Shown in pieces: positions 1 through 7,440 of a DNA stretch of 64,000 nt (position 1 is its first letter; each line of letters begins with the position of its first letter). The notes under the pieces were generated by a model. It worked only from the letters and a program-made list of their open reading frames with translations, did not search any database and was not told the origin of the DNA. The stretch is from Oscillospiraceae bacterium (GTDB taxonomy: Bacteria > Bacillota > Clostridia > Oscillospirales > Acutalibacteraceae), in assembly GCA_009779995.1 (NCBI GenBank), contig WRDW01000001.1:17299-81298 (forward strand), given 5' to 3'. Made by a program: the position numbers and the translations under genes.

Positions 1-2
1 CC

Positions 3-104
3 ATCCATGCCGGAGACGACATCTATGTCATCGACGCGGACACCTGTATCGACTGCGGCGCCTGTGCCGGGGTGTGCCCGGTGGCCGCCCCCAACCCGGC
101 GTAA
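3..104 (+). CDS. 4Fe-4S ferredoxin, C-terminal end (partial)
   Basis: Only the last 33 residues are in the window; the start lies to the left. They contain one cluster-binding motif, CIDCGACAGVCP (CxxCxxCxxxCP), followed by a short tail and TAA. This matches the second half of a small clostridial 2x[4Fe-4S] ferredoxin, a soluble low-potential electron carrier. The first cluster motif is not visible. A strong terminator follows 18 bases after the stop. Confidence 0.85.
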   Translation: MHAGDDIYVIDADTCIDCGACAGVCPVAAPNPA

Positions 105-122
105 GGCCGATTCTCAAAGAGG

Positions 123-155
123 ACAGCGCCCCGCGTTCGCGGGGCGCTGTTTTTG
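123..155 (+). terminator. Intrinsic terminator after ferredoxin gene
   Basis: A perfect 12-bp stem (123-134 with 139-150) with a 4-base loop is followed by five T residues. It ends the ferredoxin transcript. Confidence 0.9.
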
Positions 156-223
156 TTGGGGGCTTTTTTTCATTGCGATTGCGATTCCTGCTCTGAAAGA
201 GATGCGCTGCTATGCCTCTTCCG

Positions 224-336
224 CCGAAAGCGGCCAGTCGCTCACCCGGAACCCCCTCTGCCCCTGCGGGGCAGAGGGGGTTTCCTTACGGCCCAAAAGG
301 CCATAGGGGCCGTGCGGAGCGGCTGACCGCTTTCGG
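224..336. repeat. Compound palindromic intergenic repeat, copy 1
   Basis: The outer arms 224-242 and 318-336 are complementary over 19 bases with two differences. Inside lie a perfect 13-bp hairpin (252-264 with 268-280) and the short palindrome GGCCCAAAAGGCC near 290. The same outer arms bound the larger element at 56457-56654, and GGCCCAAAAGGC followed by ATAGGGGCC recurs near 52201. The region 156-350 holds no convincing gene. Confidence 0.75.
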
Positions 337-350
337 GGAAGCCTGTGCCT

Positions 351-1268
351 CTACCCGCCCTGGATTGCAGTACGCCGCCGCACAAAAGCCCGCCCCAAAC
401 AAACCCCGCCCCAAACTACCAACAGCCCCGCCGCCATCCACAGCAGATCGAAGCGGAGCATTGCCGCGACGATCGCCGCCATGGGCGCGAGCCCCCGCAG
501 GGGGGCGCGCAGGCAATCGCGCACGCGCGCCCAGGGGACCTCCTCAAAGGCCGCGAAGATCAGCACCATGGAGAGCGCGGATACCGGCACGCGGCCGAAG
601 AAGGGCAGCCACGGGGCGAGCTCCGCCACGGCGCTGCGCAGCGGGTCTGGGTTGAGGAGGAAATTCAGCGCCGTGACGGCGGCCAGGCCGACGAAGCTCC
701 CCGGCAGCGCCTTGGAGAGCCGCTTGAATTTGCGCGGCCAGGTGATCAGGATCACCAGCATAATCGTCGAAAACAGCACCGTGCGCCAGTTGGCGTGGAA
801 GCCCAGGCCCCGGTAGCTCCTGAGTAAATCGGGGATGCCCACGCCGCTGGCCCCCACGGCGAAGTAGCCGCTGCACTGGTAGAGCGCCATCATCACCGCC
901 GCGCCCAAAGAGACCCCGGGGTAGAGCGCGCGCGGGGCCTTGAACCTCTCCCCCAGCCGCGCCAGCTTCTCGCTTTGCCCGCGCTGCGCGTAGAGCAGCA
1001 GGGCCTCCCCGGCCAGGCAGGCGCACAGCAGCGCCGCCGGGCCCGCCCACGCGCCGCCGCGGCGCAGGGCAACGTCCTGCAGGAGGATCAGCACGGGGCC
1101 GACGAGGCGCAGCCCCGCGCGCTCCATGGGCCACCACAGCGCCGCCAGGCCCAGCGCCATCACGGGGCCGCGGGGGTCCATCACCAGCGCGGCCATCACC
1201 AAAGGGAGCAGCGTCAACACGCTGCCCAGGAGCTTTGTGAATTTCTTGGGTTTTGTCACTTGTTTCAT
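351..1268 (-). CDS. Divergent SulP-like multi-pass membrane protein
   Basis: This is a 305-residue integral membrane protein with about eight hydrophobic segments. A central stretch (about residues 115-215) resembles the second half of SulP/SLC26 anion transporters: a glycine-rich helix, a loop with an asparagine-tryptophan pair, and a helix followed by KALPGSFVGLAAV, which mimics the family's Pro-Gly helix break. It is much shorter than a SulP transporter (over 500 residues) and has no STAS domain. Transport of an anion is only inferred from this resemblance. The ATG at 1268 has a weak ribosome site. A minus-strand promoter lies 84 bases upstream, and the gene is divergent from the dipeptidase gene. 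Confidence 0.6.
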   Translation of the reverse strand: MKQVTKPKKFTKLLGSVLTLLPLVMAALVMDPRGPVMALGLAALWWPMERAGLRLVGPVLILLQDVALRRGGAWAGPAALLCACLAGEALLLYAQRGQSEKLARLGERFKAPRALYPGVSLGAAVMMALYQCSGYFAVGASGVGIPDLLRSYRGLGFHANWRTVLFSTIMLVILITWPRKFKRLSKALPGSFVGLAAVTALNFLLNPDPLRSAVAELAPWLPFFGRVPVSALSMVLIFAAFEEVPWARVRDCLRAPLRGLAPMAAIVAAMLRFDLLWMAAGLLVVWGGVCLGRAFVRRRTAIQGG

Positions 1269-1351
1269 GGGTTTCCCATTGTATAGATTGGTAGACTGCT
1301 TTGCGCCCCGCCCGAATATCTCTAAGTAACTATTGTCGGTGGCGCACAGCC

Positions 1352-1380
1352 ATTATAATCCATCCCAACAAAAAAAGCAA
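1352..1380 (-). promoter_or_regulatory. Sigma-A promoter for the SulP-like gene
   Basis: On the minus strand the -35 box is TTGCTT (1380-1375), then a 17-base spacer and a -10 box TATAAT (1357-1352). The core ATTATAAT is nearly palindromic. A poorer plus-strand promoter (TTGTCG, 15-base spacer, TATAAT at 1354-1359) could serve the dipeptidase gene. Confidence 0.6.
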
Positions 1381-1411
1381 GAAAAAAGGTAGGCTCCCGA
1401 TACAATCCCCT

Positions 1412-1474
1412 AGCTCCCTCGTGAGGGAGCACGGCCCCGCAGGGCCGGGGGAGCATCGCGGAGCGACCATGAAA
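1412..1474. repeat. Short palindromic intergenic repeat
   Basis: Two hairpins in tandem (GCTCCCTCGTGAGGGAGC and GGCCCCGCAGGGCC) are followed by GGAGCATCGCGGAGCGA. The tail GCATCGCGGAGCGA-like sequence recurs near 40490, so this is a member of the dispersed repeat population. Confidence 0.55.
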
Positions 1475-1485
1475 GGAGTTTTCCC

Positions 1486-2355
1486 ATGCGCCTTTTCGAC
1501 CTCCACTGCGATACCCTCACCGAATGCATCAAGCGGGGCGAGTGCCTCGCCGCCGCGGGCGGCCACATCTCCCTGGAGCGCGGCATGAACTGCGAGCGCT
1601 GGGCACAGGTGTTCGCCGTGTTCGTGCCCGAAACCCTGCGCGGCTCCGCCGCCGCAACCTACGCGAACAACGCCCTGGATTTCTTCGAGTGCCAGCGCGG
1701 CGACGTCCTGCGGGCCTGTACGCCGGTGCTGGCCATCGAAAACGGCAGCGCCCTGGGGGAGGACCTCGCCAACCTGGACTATTTTCACGCGCGCGGCGTG
1801 AAAATCATCACGCTGACCTGGAACGGCGCGAACGCGCTGGGCCACGGCAGCCGCTGCGGCCCCTCCCTGGGCCTGACCGACTTCGGCAAGAGCGCCGTGC
1901 GGCGCATGTTTGAGCTCGGCGTCGTCCCCGATGTCTCTCACCTGAATGAGGCGGGCTTCCGGGACGTGGCCGCGCTGGCAAGCGAACATGAAAAGCCCTT
2001 CTGGGCCACGCACTCCAACTGCGGCGCCATCCGGCCCCACCCCCGGAATCTGAGCGACGAGCAGATCAAGGCCATTTTTGAAAACGGGGGGCTGGTGGGC
2101 CTGACGCTGTTCGTCGATTTCCTCGGCGGCGCGGGCACGGCCCTGGACGCCGCCCGCCACCTGGAGCATATGCTCGAGCTCGGCGGAGAGGACCATGTGG
2201 CCCTGGGCAGCGACTTCGACGGCTGCGGCATCCACCCCTCCCTGGCGGGAATAGATAAAATGGAAATTTTCGACAGCGAGCTGGAGCGCTTCGGCTTCAG
2301 CGGCGAGCAGCGGGAAAAATTCTTCTGGGCCAATGCGGCGGGAAAGCTATTATAG
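1486..2355 (+). CDS. Membrane dipeptidase-like hydrolase (peptidase family M19)
   Basis: A 289-residue protein of the renal dipeptidase (M19) family, TIM-barrel zinc hydrolases that cleave dipeptides, including some with a C-terminal D-residue. The N-terminal FDLHCDTLTE carries the HxD zinc motif. The barrel also shows TWNGANALGHG, PDVSHLNEAGF, THSNC with PHPRNLSD, and the C-terminal GSDFDG, all family landmarks. There is no signal peptide, so it should be cytosolic. A good ribosome site (AAAGGAG) sits before the ATG. It is about 20-100 residues shorter than many homologues but has all metal ligands. Confidence 0.9.
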   Translation: MRLFDLHCDTLTECIKRGECLAAAGGHISLERGMNCERWAQVFAVFVPETLRGSAAATYANNALDFFECQRGDVLRACTPVLAIENGSALGEDLANLDYFHARGVKIITLTWNGANALGHGSRCGPSLGLTDFGKSAVRRMFELGVVPDVSHLNEAGFRDVAALASEHEKPFWATHSNCGAIRPHPRNLSDEQIKAIFENGGLVGLTLFVDFLGGAGTALDAARHLEHMLELGGEDHVALGSDFDGCGIHPSLAGIDKMEIFDSELERFGFSGEQREKFFWANAAGKLL

Positions 2356-2394
2356 TCATTCACAAATTCTTTCTTATTTGGCAGGCAAAACCCC

Positions 2395-2423
2395 TTGCAA
2401 AGCCCTCAAAAATTTGCTATTAT
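2395..2423 (+). promoter_or_regulatory. Sigma-A promoter for the aminotransferase gene
   Basis: TTGCAA (2395-2400), a 17-base spacer and TATTAT (2418-2423) lie 39 bases before the start codon in an AT-rich gap. Confidence 0.7.
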
Positions 2424-2461
2424 ATATAATTGAATCACTATGACGAACACGGAGGGCTTTC

Positions 2462-3679
2462 ATGAAAGACATTTCCCGGTTACAGGAAGAATATCGCGCA
2501 ATCCAGGCGAAGCAGCTGAAACTTGACATGTCCCGGGGCAAGCCCGGCGCGGATCAGCTCGCCCTATCGGACGGCATCCTCGACGCGAAGTGGGTGACGC
2601 CGCCCAAAGCGGAAAACGGCTTCGACTGCTGCAACTACGGCCTGCTCGAGGGCATCCCCGAGGCGCGCCGCCTGTTCGCGCAGCTGCTGGATGTGCCCTC
2701 CGACTGGGTGCTCGCCTGCGGCAACGCCAGCTTGAACCTGATGTACGACTACCTGGCCCAGTGTATGCTCTTCGGCGCGGGCGGCGAGCCCTGGTCAAAG
2801 CTCGGCAAAGTCAAATTTTTGTGCCCCGCGCCCGGCTACGACAGGCACTTCGGTATTCTTGAATTGCTGGGCATAGAGATGGTCAGCATCCCCATGCTGG
2901 CCGATGGCCCGGACATGGATCGGGTGGAAGCCCTCGCGGCTGACCCCGCCGTCAAGGGCCTGATCTGCGTGCCGAAATACTCCAACCCCGAGGGCAAGAC
3001 CTACAGCGAGGCCGTCGTCCGGCGCTTTGCCTCCATGCAGACGGCCGCCCCGGACTTCCGCGTCATCTGGGACAACGCCTATCTTGTGCATGATCTGTAT
3101 GAAGAGACCGATCCCCTGCTGAATATTTTCGAGGCCGCCAAGGCGTTCGGCACGGAAGACAGGTTCATCGAAGTCACTTCGTTCTCCAAGATCACCTTCC
3201 CCGGCGGCGGCGTGAGCTGTATCGCGGCCTCGCCTGCAAATCTGAAGCAAATCCTGAAGAGAATGACCATACAGACCATAGGCCCGGATAAGCTCAACCA
3301 ATTGAGACATGCGCGTTATTTCGAGAATCTGGACGGCATCAAGGCGCACATGCAAAAACACGCCGAAATCCTCCGGCCCAAGTTTGAGGCCGTGCTGGAG
3401 ATTCTGGAGCGCGAGCTCGCGGACATCGCCGCCTGGACGGCGCCGCGCGGGGGCTACTTCATCAGCCTGGACCTCCCCGCGGGCTGCGCGAAGCGCACGG
3501 CGGCGCTTTGCAAGCAGGCCGGCGTGGTGCTCACCCCCGCCGGGGCCACCTACCCCTACGGCAACGACCCGGAGGACAAAAACATCCGCATCGCGCCCAC
3601 CTTCCCGCCGATAGACGAGCTGATCGCCGCCACAGAGCTGCTGTGCCTGTGCGCGAAAATGGCGGCGGCGGGGATGTAG
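2462..3679 (+). CDS. PLP-dependent aminotransferase (aspartate aminotransferase / MocR-like class I)
   Basis: A 405-residue fold-type I PLP enzyme. The N-terminal LDMSRGKPGADQLALSDG is diagnostic of the putative aspartate aminotransferase group once called Aminotran_MocR. The internal aldimine lysine lies in EVTSFSKITFPGGGVS, and the DNAY motif of the cofactor-binding aspartate is in RVIWDNAYLVHD. It has no N-terminal DNA-binding domain, so it is a metabolic enzyme and not a MocR regulator. It probably acts in cytosolic amino-group transfer; the substrate is not defined by sequence. It has its own promoter. Confidence 0.88.
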   Translation: MKDISRLQEEYRAIQAKQLKLDMSRGKPGADQLALSDGILDAKWVTPPKAENGFDCCNYGLLEGIPEARRLFAQLLDVPSDWVLACGNASLNLMYDYLAQCMLFGAGGEPWSKLGKVKFLCPAPGYDRHFGILELLGIEMVSIPMLADGPDMDRVEALAADPAVKGLICVPKYSNPEGKTYSEAVVRRFASMQTAAPDFRVIWDNAYLVHDLYEETDPLLNIFEAAKAFGTEDRFIEVTSFSKITFPGGGVSCIAASPANLKQILKRMTIQTIGPDKLNQLRHARYFENLDGIKAHMQKHAEILRPKFEAVLEILERELADIAAWTAPRGGYFISLDLPAGCAKRTAALCKQAGVVLTPAGATYPYGNDPEDKNIRIAPTFPPIDELIAATELLCLCAKMAAAGM

Positions 3680-3680
3680 C

Positions 3681-3868
3681 GCCCTCCTGGACCCCCCCGG
3701 CCCAGCGTCTCCTGCGGGAGCCGCGCGGCCACCCCCCTCGCAAGCGATGGGGGCTTTAAATGGGTGCTTATATGAATCTTTACTGCTTAGCTGAACCCTA
3801 AGCCCCCTTCGCTTGCGAGGGGGAAGGCGCACGTCCCCACAGGGGACGCGCGCCGGGGGATGTCCATG
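3681..3868. repeat. Compound palindromic intergenic repeat (CCCCCTCGC-AAGCG type)
   Basis: The left half (about 3733-3760, CCCCCCTCGCAAGCGATGGGGGC) and right half (about 3799-3823, AGCCCCCTTCGCTTGCGAGGG) are complementary to each other across a roughly 40-base AT-rich loop. Flanking GC hairpins include GTCCCCACAGGGGAC near 3834. It lies between the aminotransferase gene and murA, which point the same way. Confidence 0.65.
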
Positions 3869-3887
3869 AGATATAAGGAGTGATGAC

Positions 3888-5174
3888 TTGGAAAAAATCT
3901 TCATCAACGGGGGCAGGGCGCTGCGGGGCGGCGTGCATATCGGCGGGGCGAAGAACGCCGTGCTGGCCCTGCTGGCGGGCACCATCCTCGCCAAGGACGC
4001 CTGCCGCATCGACAACATCCCCGAAATCAGCGACGTGGGGGCGATTCTGCATATCCTTCACCAGCTGGGCGCCGAGGTGCGCCGGGTGGGGAAATATACC
4101 TACGACATCAACACCAGGTACTTCGATTCCGGCGAGGTGCCCTACGAGCTGACAAAGCACTGCCGGGCCTCGTACTACCTGCTGGGCGCGCTGTTCGGCA
4201 GGTTCGGGCACGCGCGGGTGGCGCTGCCCGGCGGCTGCGACATCGGCGTGCGGCCCATCGACCTGCACATACGCGGCTTTGAGCAGCTGGGCGCGCTGTA
4301 TAAGTTCGAGGAGAACGCCATCATCTCCCTCCAGGCCGAGCAGCCCAGCGGCAGCGTGGTGAACATGAAGAGCTCCGTGGGGGCCACCGTGAATATCATG
4401 CTGGCCGCCGTGCGGGCGCGGGGCGTCACCGTGATCGAGACCCCCGCCAAGGAGCCACACGTGGTGGACCTCGCCAACTTCCTCAACGCCTGCGGCGCGG
4501 ACGTGCGCGGCGCGGGCACCGACGTGATCAAAATCCATGGGGTAAAGGAGCTCCACGGCTGCGAGTACGCGGCCATCCCCGACCAGATCGAGGCAGGGAC
4601 CTACATGGCCGCTGCCGCCGCCACCCACGGGCGCGTGCTGGTGCAGGGGGTCATCCCCAAGCACATGGAGTGCATCACCTCCCCGCTCATCGAGTGCGGC
4701 GCGCACATCGAGGAATACGACGACGCCATCCTCGTGGAGGCCCCCGAGCGCCTGCAGCGCTGCAAGATCAAGACCATGCCCTACCCCGGCTTCCCCACGG
4801 ATATGCAGCCCCAGTTCGGCGCGCTGCTGTGCACCGCCGAGGGCGCCAGCATCCTCAACGAGAGCATACACGACAACCGCTTCCGCTACATGGAGCAGCT
4901 CACCCGCATGGGCGCGCAGCTCAAGGTGGACGGAAAGGTGGCCGTCATCGAGGGCGTGGAGCAGCTGCGCGGCGCGCCCGTCAAGGCGTATGATCTGCGC
5001 GCGGGCGCGGCGATGGTGATCGCGGGCCTGTGCGCCCAGGGCATCACCGAGATAGAGAACATCGAGTTCATCGACCGGGGCTTCGAGAACCTCGTGGGCA
5101 AGCTCAAGGGCCTGGGCGCGGATATCAAGCGCAAGGAGGTCAGGGAATACGGCGCGGAATTGATGGCGGGGTAA
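3888..5174 (+). CDS. murA: UDP-N-acetylglucosamine 1-carboxyvinyltransferase
   Basis: MurA transfers enolpyruvate from PEP to UDP-GlcNAc, the first committed step of peptidoglycan synthesis in the cytosol. The 428-residue length is normal. Visible landmarks are the N-terminal GGAKNAVLALLA with the catalytic lysine, LPGGCDIGVRPIDLH with the PEP-binding, fosfomycin-target cysteine at about residue 117, and FPTDMQPQ and DNRFRYMEQL in the C-terminal domain. The start is TTG at 3888, with AAGGAG seven bases before it. Firmicutes often carry two copies; only one is in this window. Confidence 0.95.
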   Translation: MEKIFINGGRALRGGVHIGGAKNAVLALLAGTILAKDACRIDNIPEISDVGAILHILHQLGAEVRRVGKYTYDINTRYFDSGEVPYELTKHCRASYYLLGALFGRFGHARVALPGGCDIGVRPIDLHIRGFEQLGALYKFEENAIISLQAEQPSGSVVNMKSSVGATVNIMLAAVRARGVTVIETPAKEPHVVDLANFLNACGADVRGAGTDVIKIHGVKELHGCEYAAIPDQIEAGTYMAAAAATHGRVLVQGVIPKHMECITSPLIECGAHIEEYDDAILVEAPERLQRCKIKTMPYPGFPTDMQPQFGALLCTAEGASILNESIHDNRFRYMEQLTRMGAQLKVDGKVAVIEGVEQLRGAPVKAYDLRAGAAMVIAGLCAQGITEIENIEFIDRGFENLVGKLKGLGADIKRKEVREYGAELMAG

Positions 5175-5177
5175 AAG

Positions 5178-5212
5178 AATGCTGAATTATGAATGCTGAA
5201 TGCTGAATTATA
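5178..5212. repeat. 7-bp tandem repeat (TGAATGC/TGAATTA units)
   Basis: Heptamer units TGAATTA and TGAATGC are repeated about four times just after the murA stop. Related arrays lie at 25003, 31631 and, with another unit, at 6604. Confidence 0.75.
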
Positions 5213-5235
5213 CAATTCATCCATTGGAGGTTCCC

Positions 5236-5583
5236 ATGATAACCAAATCAAGTGACCTACAGACAGAACGCCGCGAGAACATGCGCGGCGGCGCGGGCAC
5301 GGTGCAAATCGCCCACGCGGCGGCGAAGGGCGCCCTGCCCCCCGGCCTGCGCTTGCACGCGAAGCTGACCCTGCCCCCGGGCGCGGGCATAGGCGAGCAC
5401 GCGCATGAGAACGAGACGGAGCTCTTTTATGTCCTGCAAGGCCAGGGCGAAATGCTCGACGGCGGCGTGTGGGCGCCGCTCTTCCCAGGCGACGCCACCA
5501 GCACCGGCGGCGGGCAGTCCCACGCCCTGCGCAACACGGGCGAGGCCGATTTCGTGGTGATGGCGACGATCGTGCTGCAATAG
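5236..5583 (+). CDS. Small cupin-domain protein
   Basis: A 115-residue single-domain cupin. It has the first cupin motif as GEHAHENETELFYVLQGQGE (His, His and Glu metal ligands) and the second as PGDATSTGGGQSHALRNTG with a conserved histidine. It is likely a small metal-binding sensor or isomerase-like enzyme; the substrate is unknown. The ATG at 5236 is preferred because TTGGAGG lies just before it; an upstream ATG at 5200 falls in the heptamer repeat. Confidence 0.8.
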   Translation: MITKSSDLQTERRENMRGGAGTVQIAHAAAKGALPPGLRLHAKLTLPPGAGIGEHAHENETELFYVLQGQGEMLDGGVWAPLFPGDATSTGGGQSHALRNTGEADFVVMATIVLQ

Positions 5584-5643
5584 AAAGAGGTATATATGGC
5601 TAAATCGGTGCAGAAGGCGTATAATGTCATCGGAGGTGACGTT

Positions 5644-5865
5644 ATGCGGACATTTCATTTCGTGATTCGCCCGGGCGATGCGGACGAAGGCGGGTATTGG
5701 ACTTCGCTGGATACGGTTGACGGCGGAATCAACACGCAGGGCGAAACGCTTGACGAGATCATTTGGAATCTGTCGGAGGCGGTCGCGTGTCATTTGGGCC
5801 TAGAGGATAACGAACCGTTGGACGAAGCGGCAGTCCAGATTACGTATGAGGTATCGAATGCCTAA
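5644..5865 (+). CDS. hicB: HicB-family antitoxin, module 1
   Basis: A short HicB-like protein (73 residues) with the partial RNase H fold pattern: IRPGDADEGGYWTSLDTVDG, then INTQGETLDEIIWNLSEAV. It lacks the C-terminal DNA-binding domain of longer HicB proteins. It should bind and neutralise the HicA encoded by the overlapping next gene. GGAGG sits seven bases before ATG 5644; an in-frame ATG at 5596 also has a purine-rich site, which would add 16 residues (MAKSVQKAY...). A TATAAT lies at 5620-5625. The module is duplicated at 6161-6596. Confidence 0.8.
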   Translation: MRTFHFVIRPGDADEGGYWTSLDTVDGGINTQGETLDEIIWNLSEAVACHLGLEDNEPLDEAAVQITYEVSNA

Positions 5866-6094
5866 GATGCCTGTATTGCGCGCGAAGGATTTCCTTGCCT
5901 GGCTTTTGAAATACGGCTGTGAGGAAATTCGTGTTCGCGGTTCGCACCATCAAATTTTCAACCCGGATACGGGCCGCATATCGACGGTCGCGATTCATGG
6001 CGGTCTGGATGTCAAGCGAGGGGATATAGCCGGAACCCTGCGCCAGCTCGGCATCGACGTGGACGAGTTCCTGGCGTTCATCAAGAACAACTGA
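5858..6094 (+). CDS. hicA: HicA-family mRNA interferase toxin, module 1
   Basis: HicA (YcfA) toxins are small double-stranded-RBD-fold proteins that cleave mRNA using a conserved histidine. This 78-residue protein has the expected LRAKDFLAWLLKYGCEE, the catalytic-region motif RGSHHQIF, then AIHGG and the C-terminal GTLRQLGIDVDEFL. The start at 5858 overlaps the end of hicB by 8 bases, typical of translational coupling in hicBA order. Confidence 0.88.
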   Translation: MPKMPVLRAKDFLAWLLKYGCEEIRVRGSHHQIFNPDTGRISTVAIHGGLDVKRGDIAGTLRQLGIDVDEFLAFIKNN

Positions 6095-6160
6095 GTGAAA
6101 GAGGTATACACAATGGCTAAATCGGTGCAGAAGGCGTATACTGTCCGTGGAGGTGGTACT

Positions 6161-6367
6161 ATGCCGATTCGCGTGTTGATTCGCCCGGACGAAGAGGGCG
6201 GGTATTGGGCCGAAGCGCCGATGCCCGGCGGCGGCTGCGTCGCGCAGGGCGATACGCTGGACGAAGTGAAAGAGGAAATGCTGCGGGCCGTCGCATGTTT
6301 CCTGGAGATGGGCGAATCCGAGGAGCTTGACCCGGCCATGCTGCTGTTCGAGGTGGTGTATGCCTGA
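6161..6367 (+). CDS. hicB: HicB-family antitoxin, module 2
   Basis: A second HicB-like antitoxin, 68 residues, with IRPDEEGGYWAEAPMPGG and CVAQGDTLDEVKEEMLRAV. It is a closer match to the HicB consensus than copy 1 (the P-x-P-G-G turn is intact). Upstream DNA, including GGCTAAATCGGTGCAGAAGG and the following TATA, is the same as before copy 1, showing segmental duplication. ATG 6161 has GGAGG seven bases upstream; an in-frame ATG at 6113 would add 16 residues. Confidence 0.82.
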   Translation: MPIRVLIRPDEEGGYWAEAPMPGGGCVAQGDTLDEVKEEMLRAVACFLEMGESEELDPAMLLFEVVYA

Positions 6368-6596
6368 CATTCCCGTGATGCGCTCGAAAGACTTCCTGAA
6401 ATGCCTGCTGAGATTTGGCTGCGAGGAGATACACGTTCGCGGCTCGCACCACAAGCTCTATTACCCGGAAACGGGCCTCGCGGCGCCGGTTGCCGTGCAT
6501 GGGGGGAAGGACATAACGAAAGCGGTCTTTATCGGAACCCTGAAGCAGCTTGGCATCGACGTGGACGAGTTCCTGGCTTTCATCAAGAAGAACTAA
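6360..6596 (+). CDS. hicA: HicA-family mRNA interferase toxin, module 2
   Basis: A 78-residue HicA with MRSKDFLKCLLRFGCEE, RGSHHKLYY (catalytic histidine region) and GTLKQLGIDVDEFLAFIKKN. The last 15 residues are almost identical to module 1. It overlaps hicB copy 2 by 8 bases. Copies differ mainly in the middle of the toxin and in the antitoxin surface, which could give separate toxin-antitoxin specificity. Confidence 0.88.
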   Translation: MPDIPVMRSKDFLKCLLRFGCEEIHVRGSHHKLYYPETGLAAPVAVHGGKDITKAVFIGTLKQLGIDVDEFLAFIKKN

Positions 6597-6603
6597 GAAT
6601 TTC

Positions 6604-6638
6604 TGCATTCTCATTTCTCATTTCTCATTTCTCATTTC
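6604..6638. repeat. 7-bp tandem repeat (TTTCTCA units)
   Basis: About four and a half copies of a heptamer TTTCTCA lie between hicA copy 2 and the MBL gene. The unit length matches the TGAATGC heptamer arrays elsewhere in the window. Confidence 0.8.
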
Positions 6639-6652
6639 AAATCGGAGGCCCC

Positions 6653-7417
6653 ATGGCCAAGCTAGTCCCCCTCTTCTCCGGCAGCGGCGGCAACAGCACG
6701 TACATAGGCGGGGCAAGCGGCGGCGTCCTGATCGACGCCGGCGTGCCCGCGAAGCGGCTCGGCCTCGCCCTGGCGGGCATAGGCGTCGATCCGGGGCGGA
6801 TTGCCGCCGTGTTCGTCACGCATGAGCACGGCGACCATGTCAAGGGCCTGCGCGTGTTCTGCGAGAAGCACGGCGTGCCCGTGTTCGCCACCGAGGGTAC
6901 CCTGCGCGCCCTGGAGCGCCTGGGCGCGGTCAGCGCCAAAATGCGGGCCGAGCCCCTGCCCCCGGACGGCGTGGAGGCGAACGGCCTGCTCCTGCGCTGC
7001 TTCGCCACCTCGCACGACGCCGCCGAGCCCTGCGGCTACACCTGCGAGGCCGGGGACGGCGAGAAATACGCGATTGCCACAGATATGGGCTGCGTGACGC
7101 GCGAGGTCAGGCAGGCCCTGCGCGGCTGCGACACCGTGATGCTGGAATCCAACCATGAAATAACCATGGTGCAAAACTGTTCCTACCCTTACATTACAAA
7201 GCGCCGCATTCTGGGTGACATGGGCCACCTGAGCAACGCCGCCTGCGCGGATTTTCTCCCCGGCCTGCTGGGAACCGGCGCGGGGCGCTTCTTTTTGGCG
7301 CACCTGAGCCGCGAGAACAACACCCCGGCGCTGGCCTACGCCGCCGCCAGGGCCGCGTTCGACATGGCCGGGGCCCGCGAGGGCATCGACTACGAATTGC
7401 GGGTATGCGCGCCGTGA
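6653..7417 (+). CDS. MBL-fold metallo-hydrolase, YycJ/WalJ type
   Basis: A 254-residue metallo-beta-lactamase-fold protein. It begins with FSGSGGNSTYI, typical of the YycJ/WalJ group of DNA-processing hydrolases, followed by the metal motif THEHGDHVKG, TSHDAAEP, ESNHE and GHLSN. The metal ligands HxHxDH are complete. In Bacillus the homologue belongs to the walRK locus, but here there is no two-component partner beside it. The ATG at 6653 has ATCGGAGG before it. Confidence 0.88.
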   Translation: MAKLVPLFSGSGGNSTYIGGASGGVLIDAGVPAKRLGLALAGIGVDPGRIAAVFVTHEHGDHVKGLRVFCEKHGVPVFATEGTLRALERLGAVSAKMRAEPLPPDGVEANGLLLRCFATSHDAAEPCGYTCEAGDGEKYAIATDMGCVTREVRQALRGCDTVMLESNHEITMVQNCSYPYITKRRILGDMGHLSNAACADFLPGLLGTGAGRFFLAHLSRENNTPALAYAAARAAFDMAGAREGIDYELRVCAP

Positions 7418-7440
7418 AATATCCATAAAGGAGAATCCCC

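Noticed and set aside
5178-5212. Possible CRISPR array in the short tandem repeats
   Set aside because: Units are 7 bases with no spacers, and there are no cas genes.
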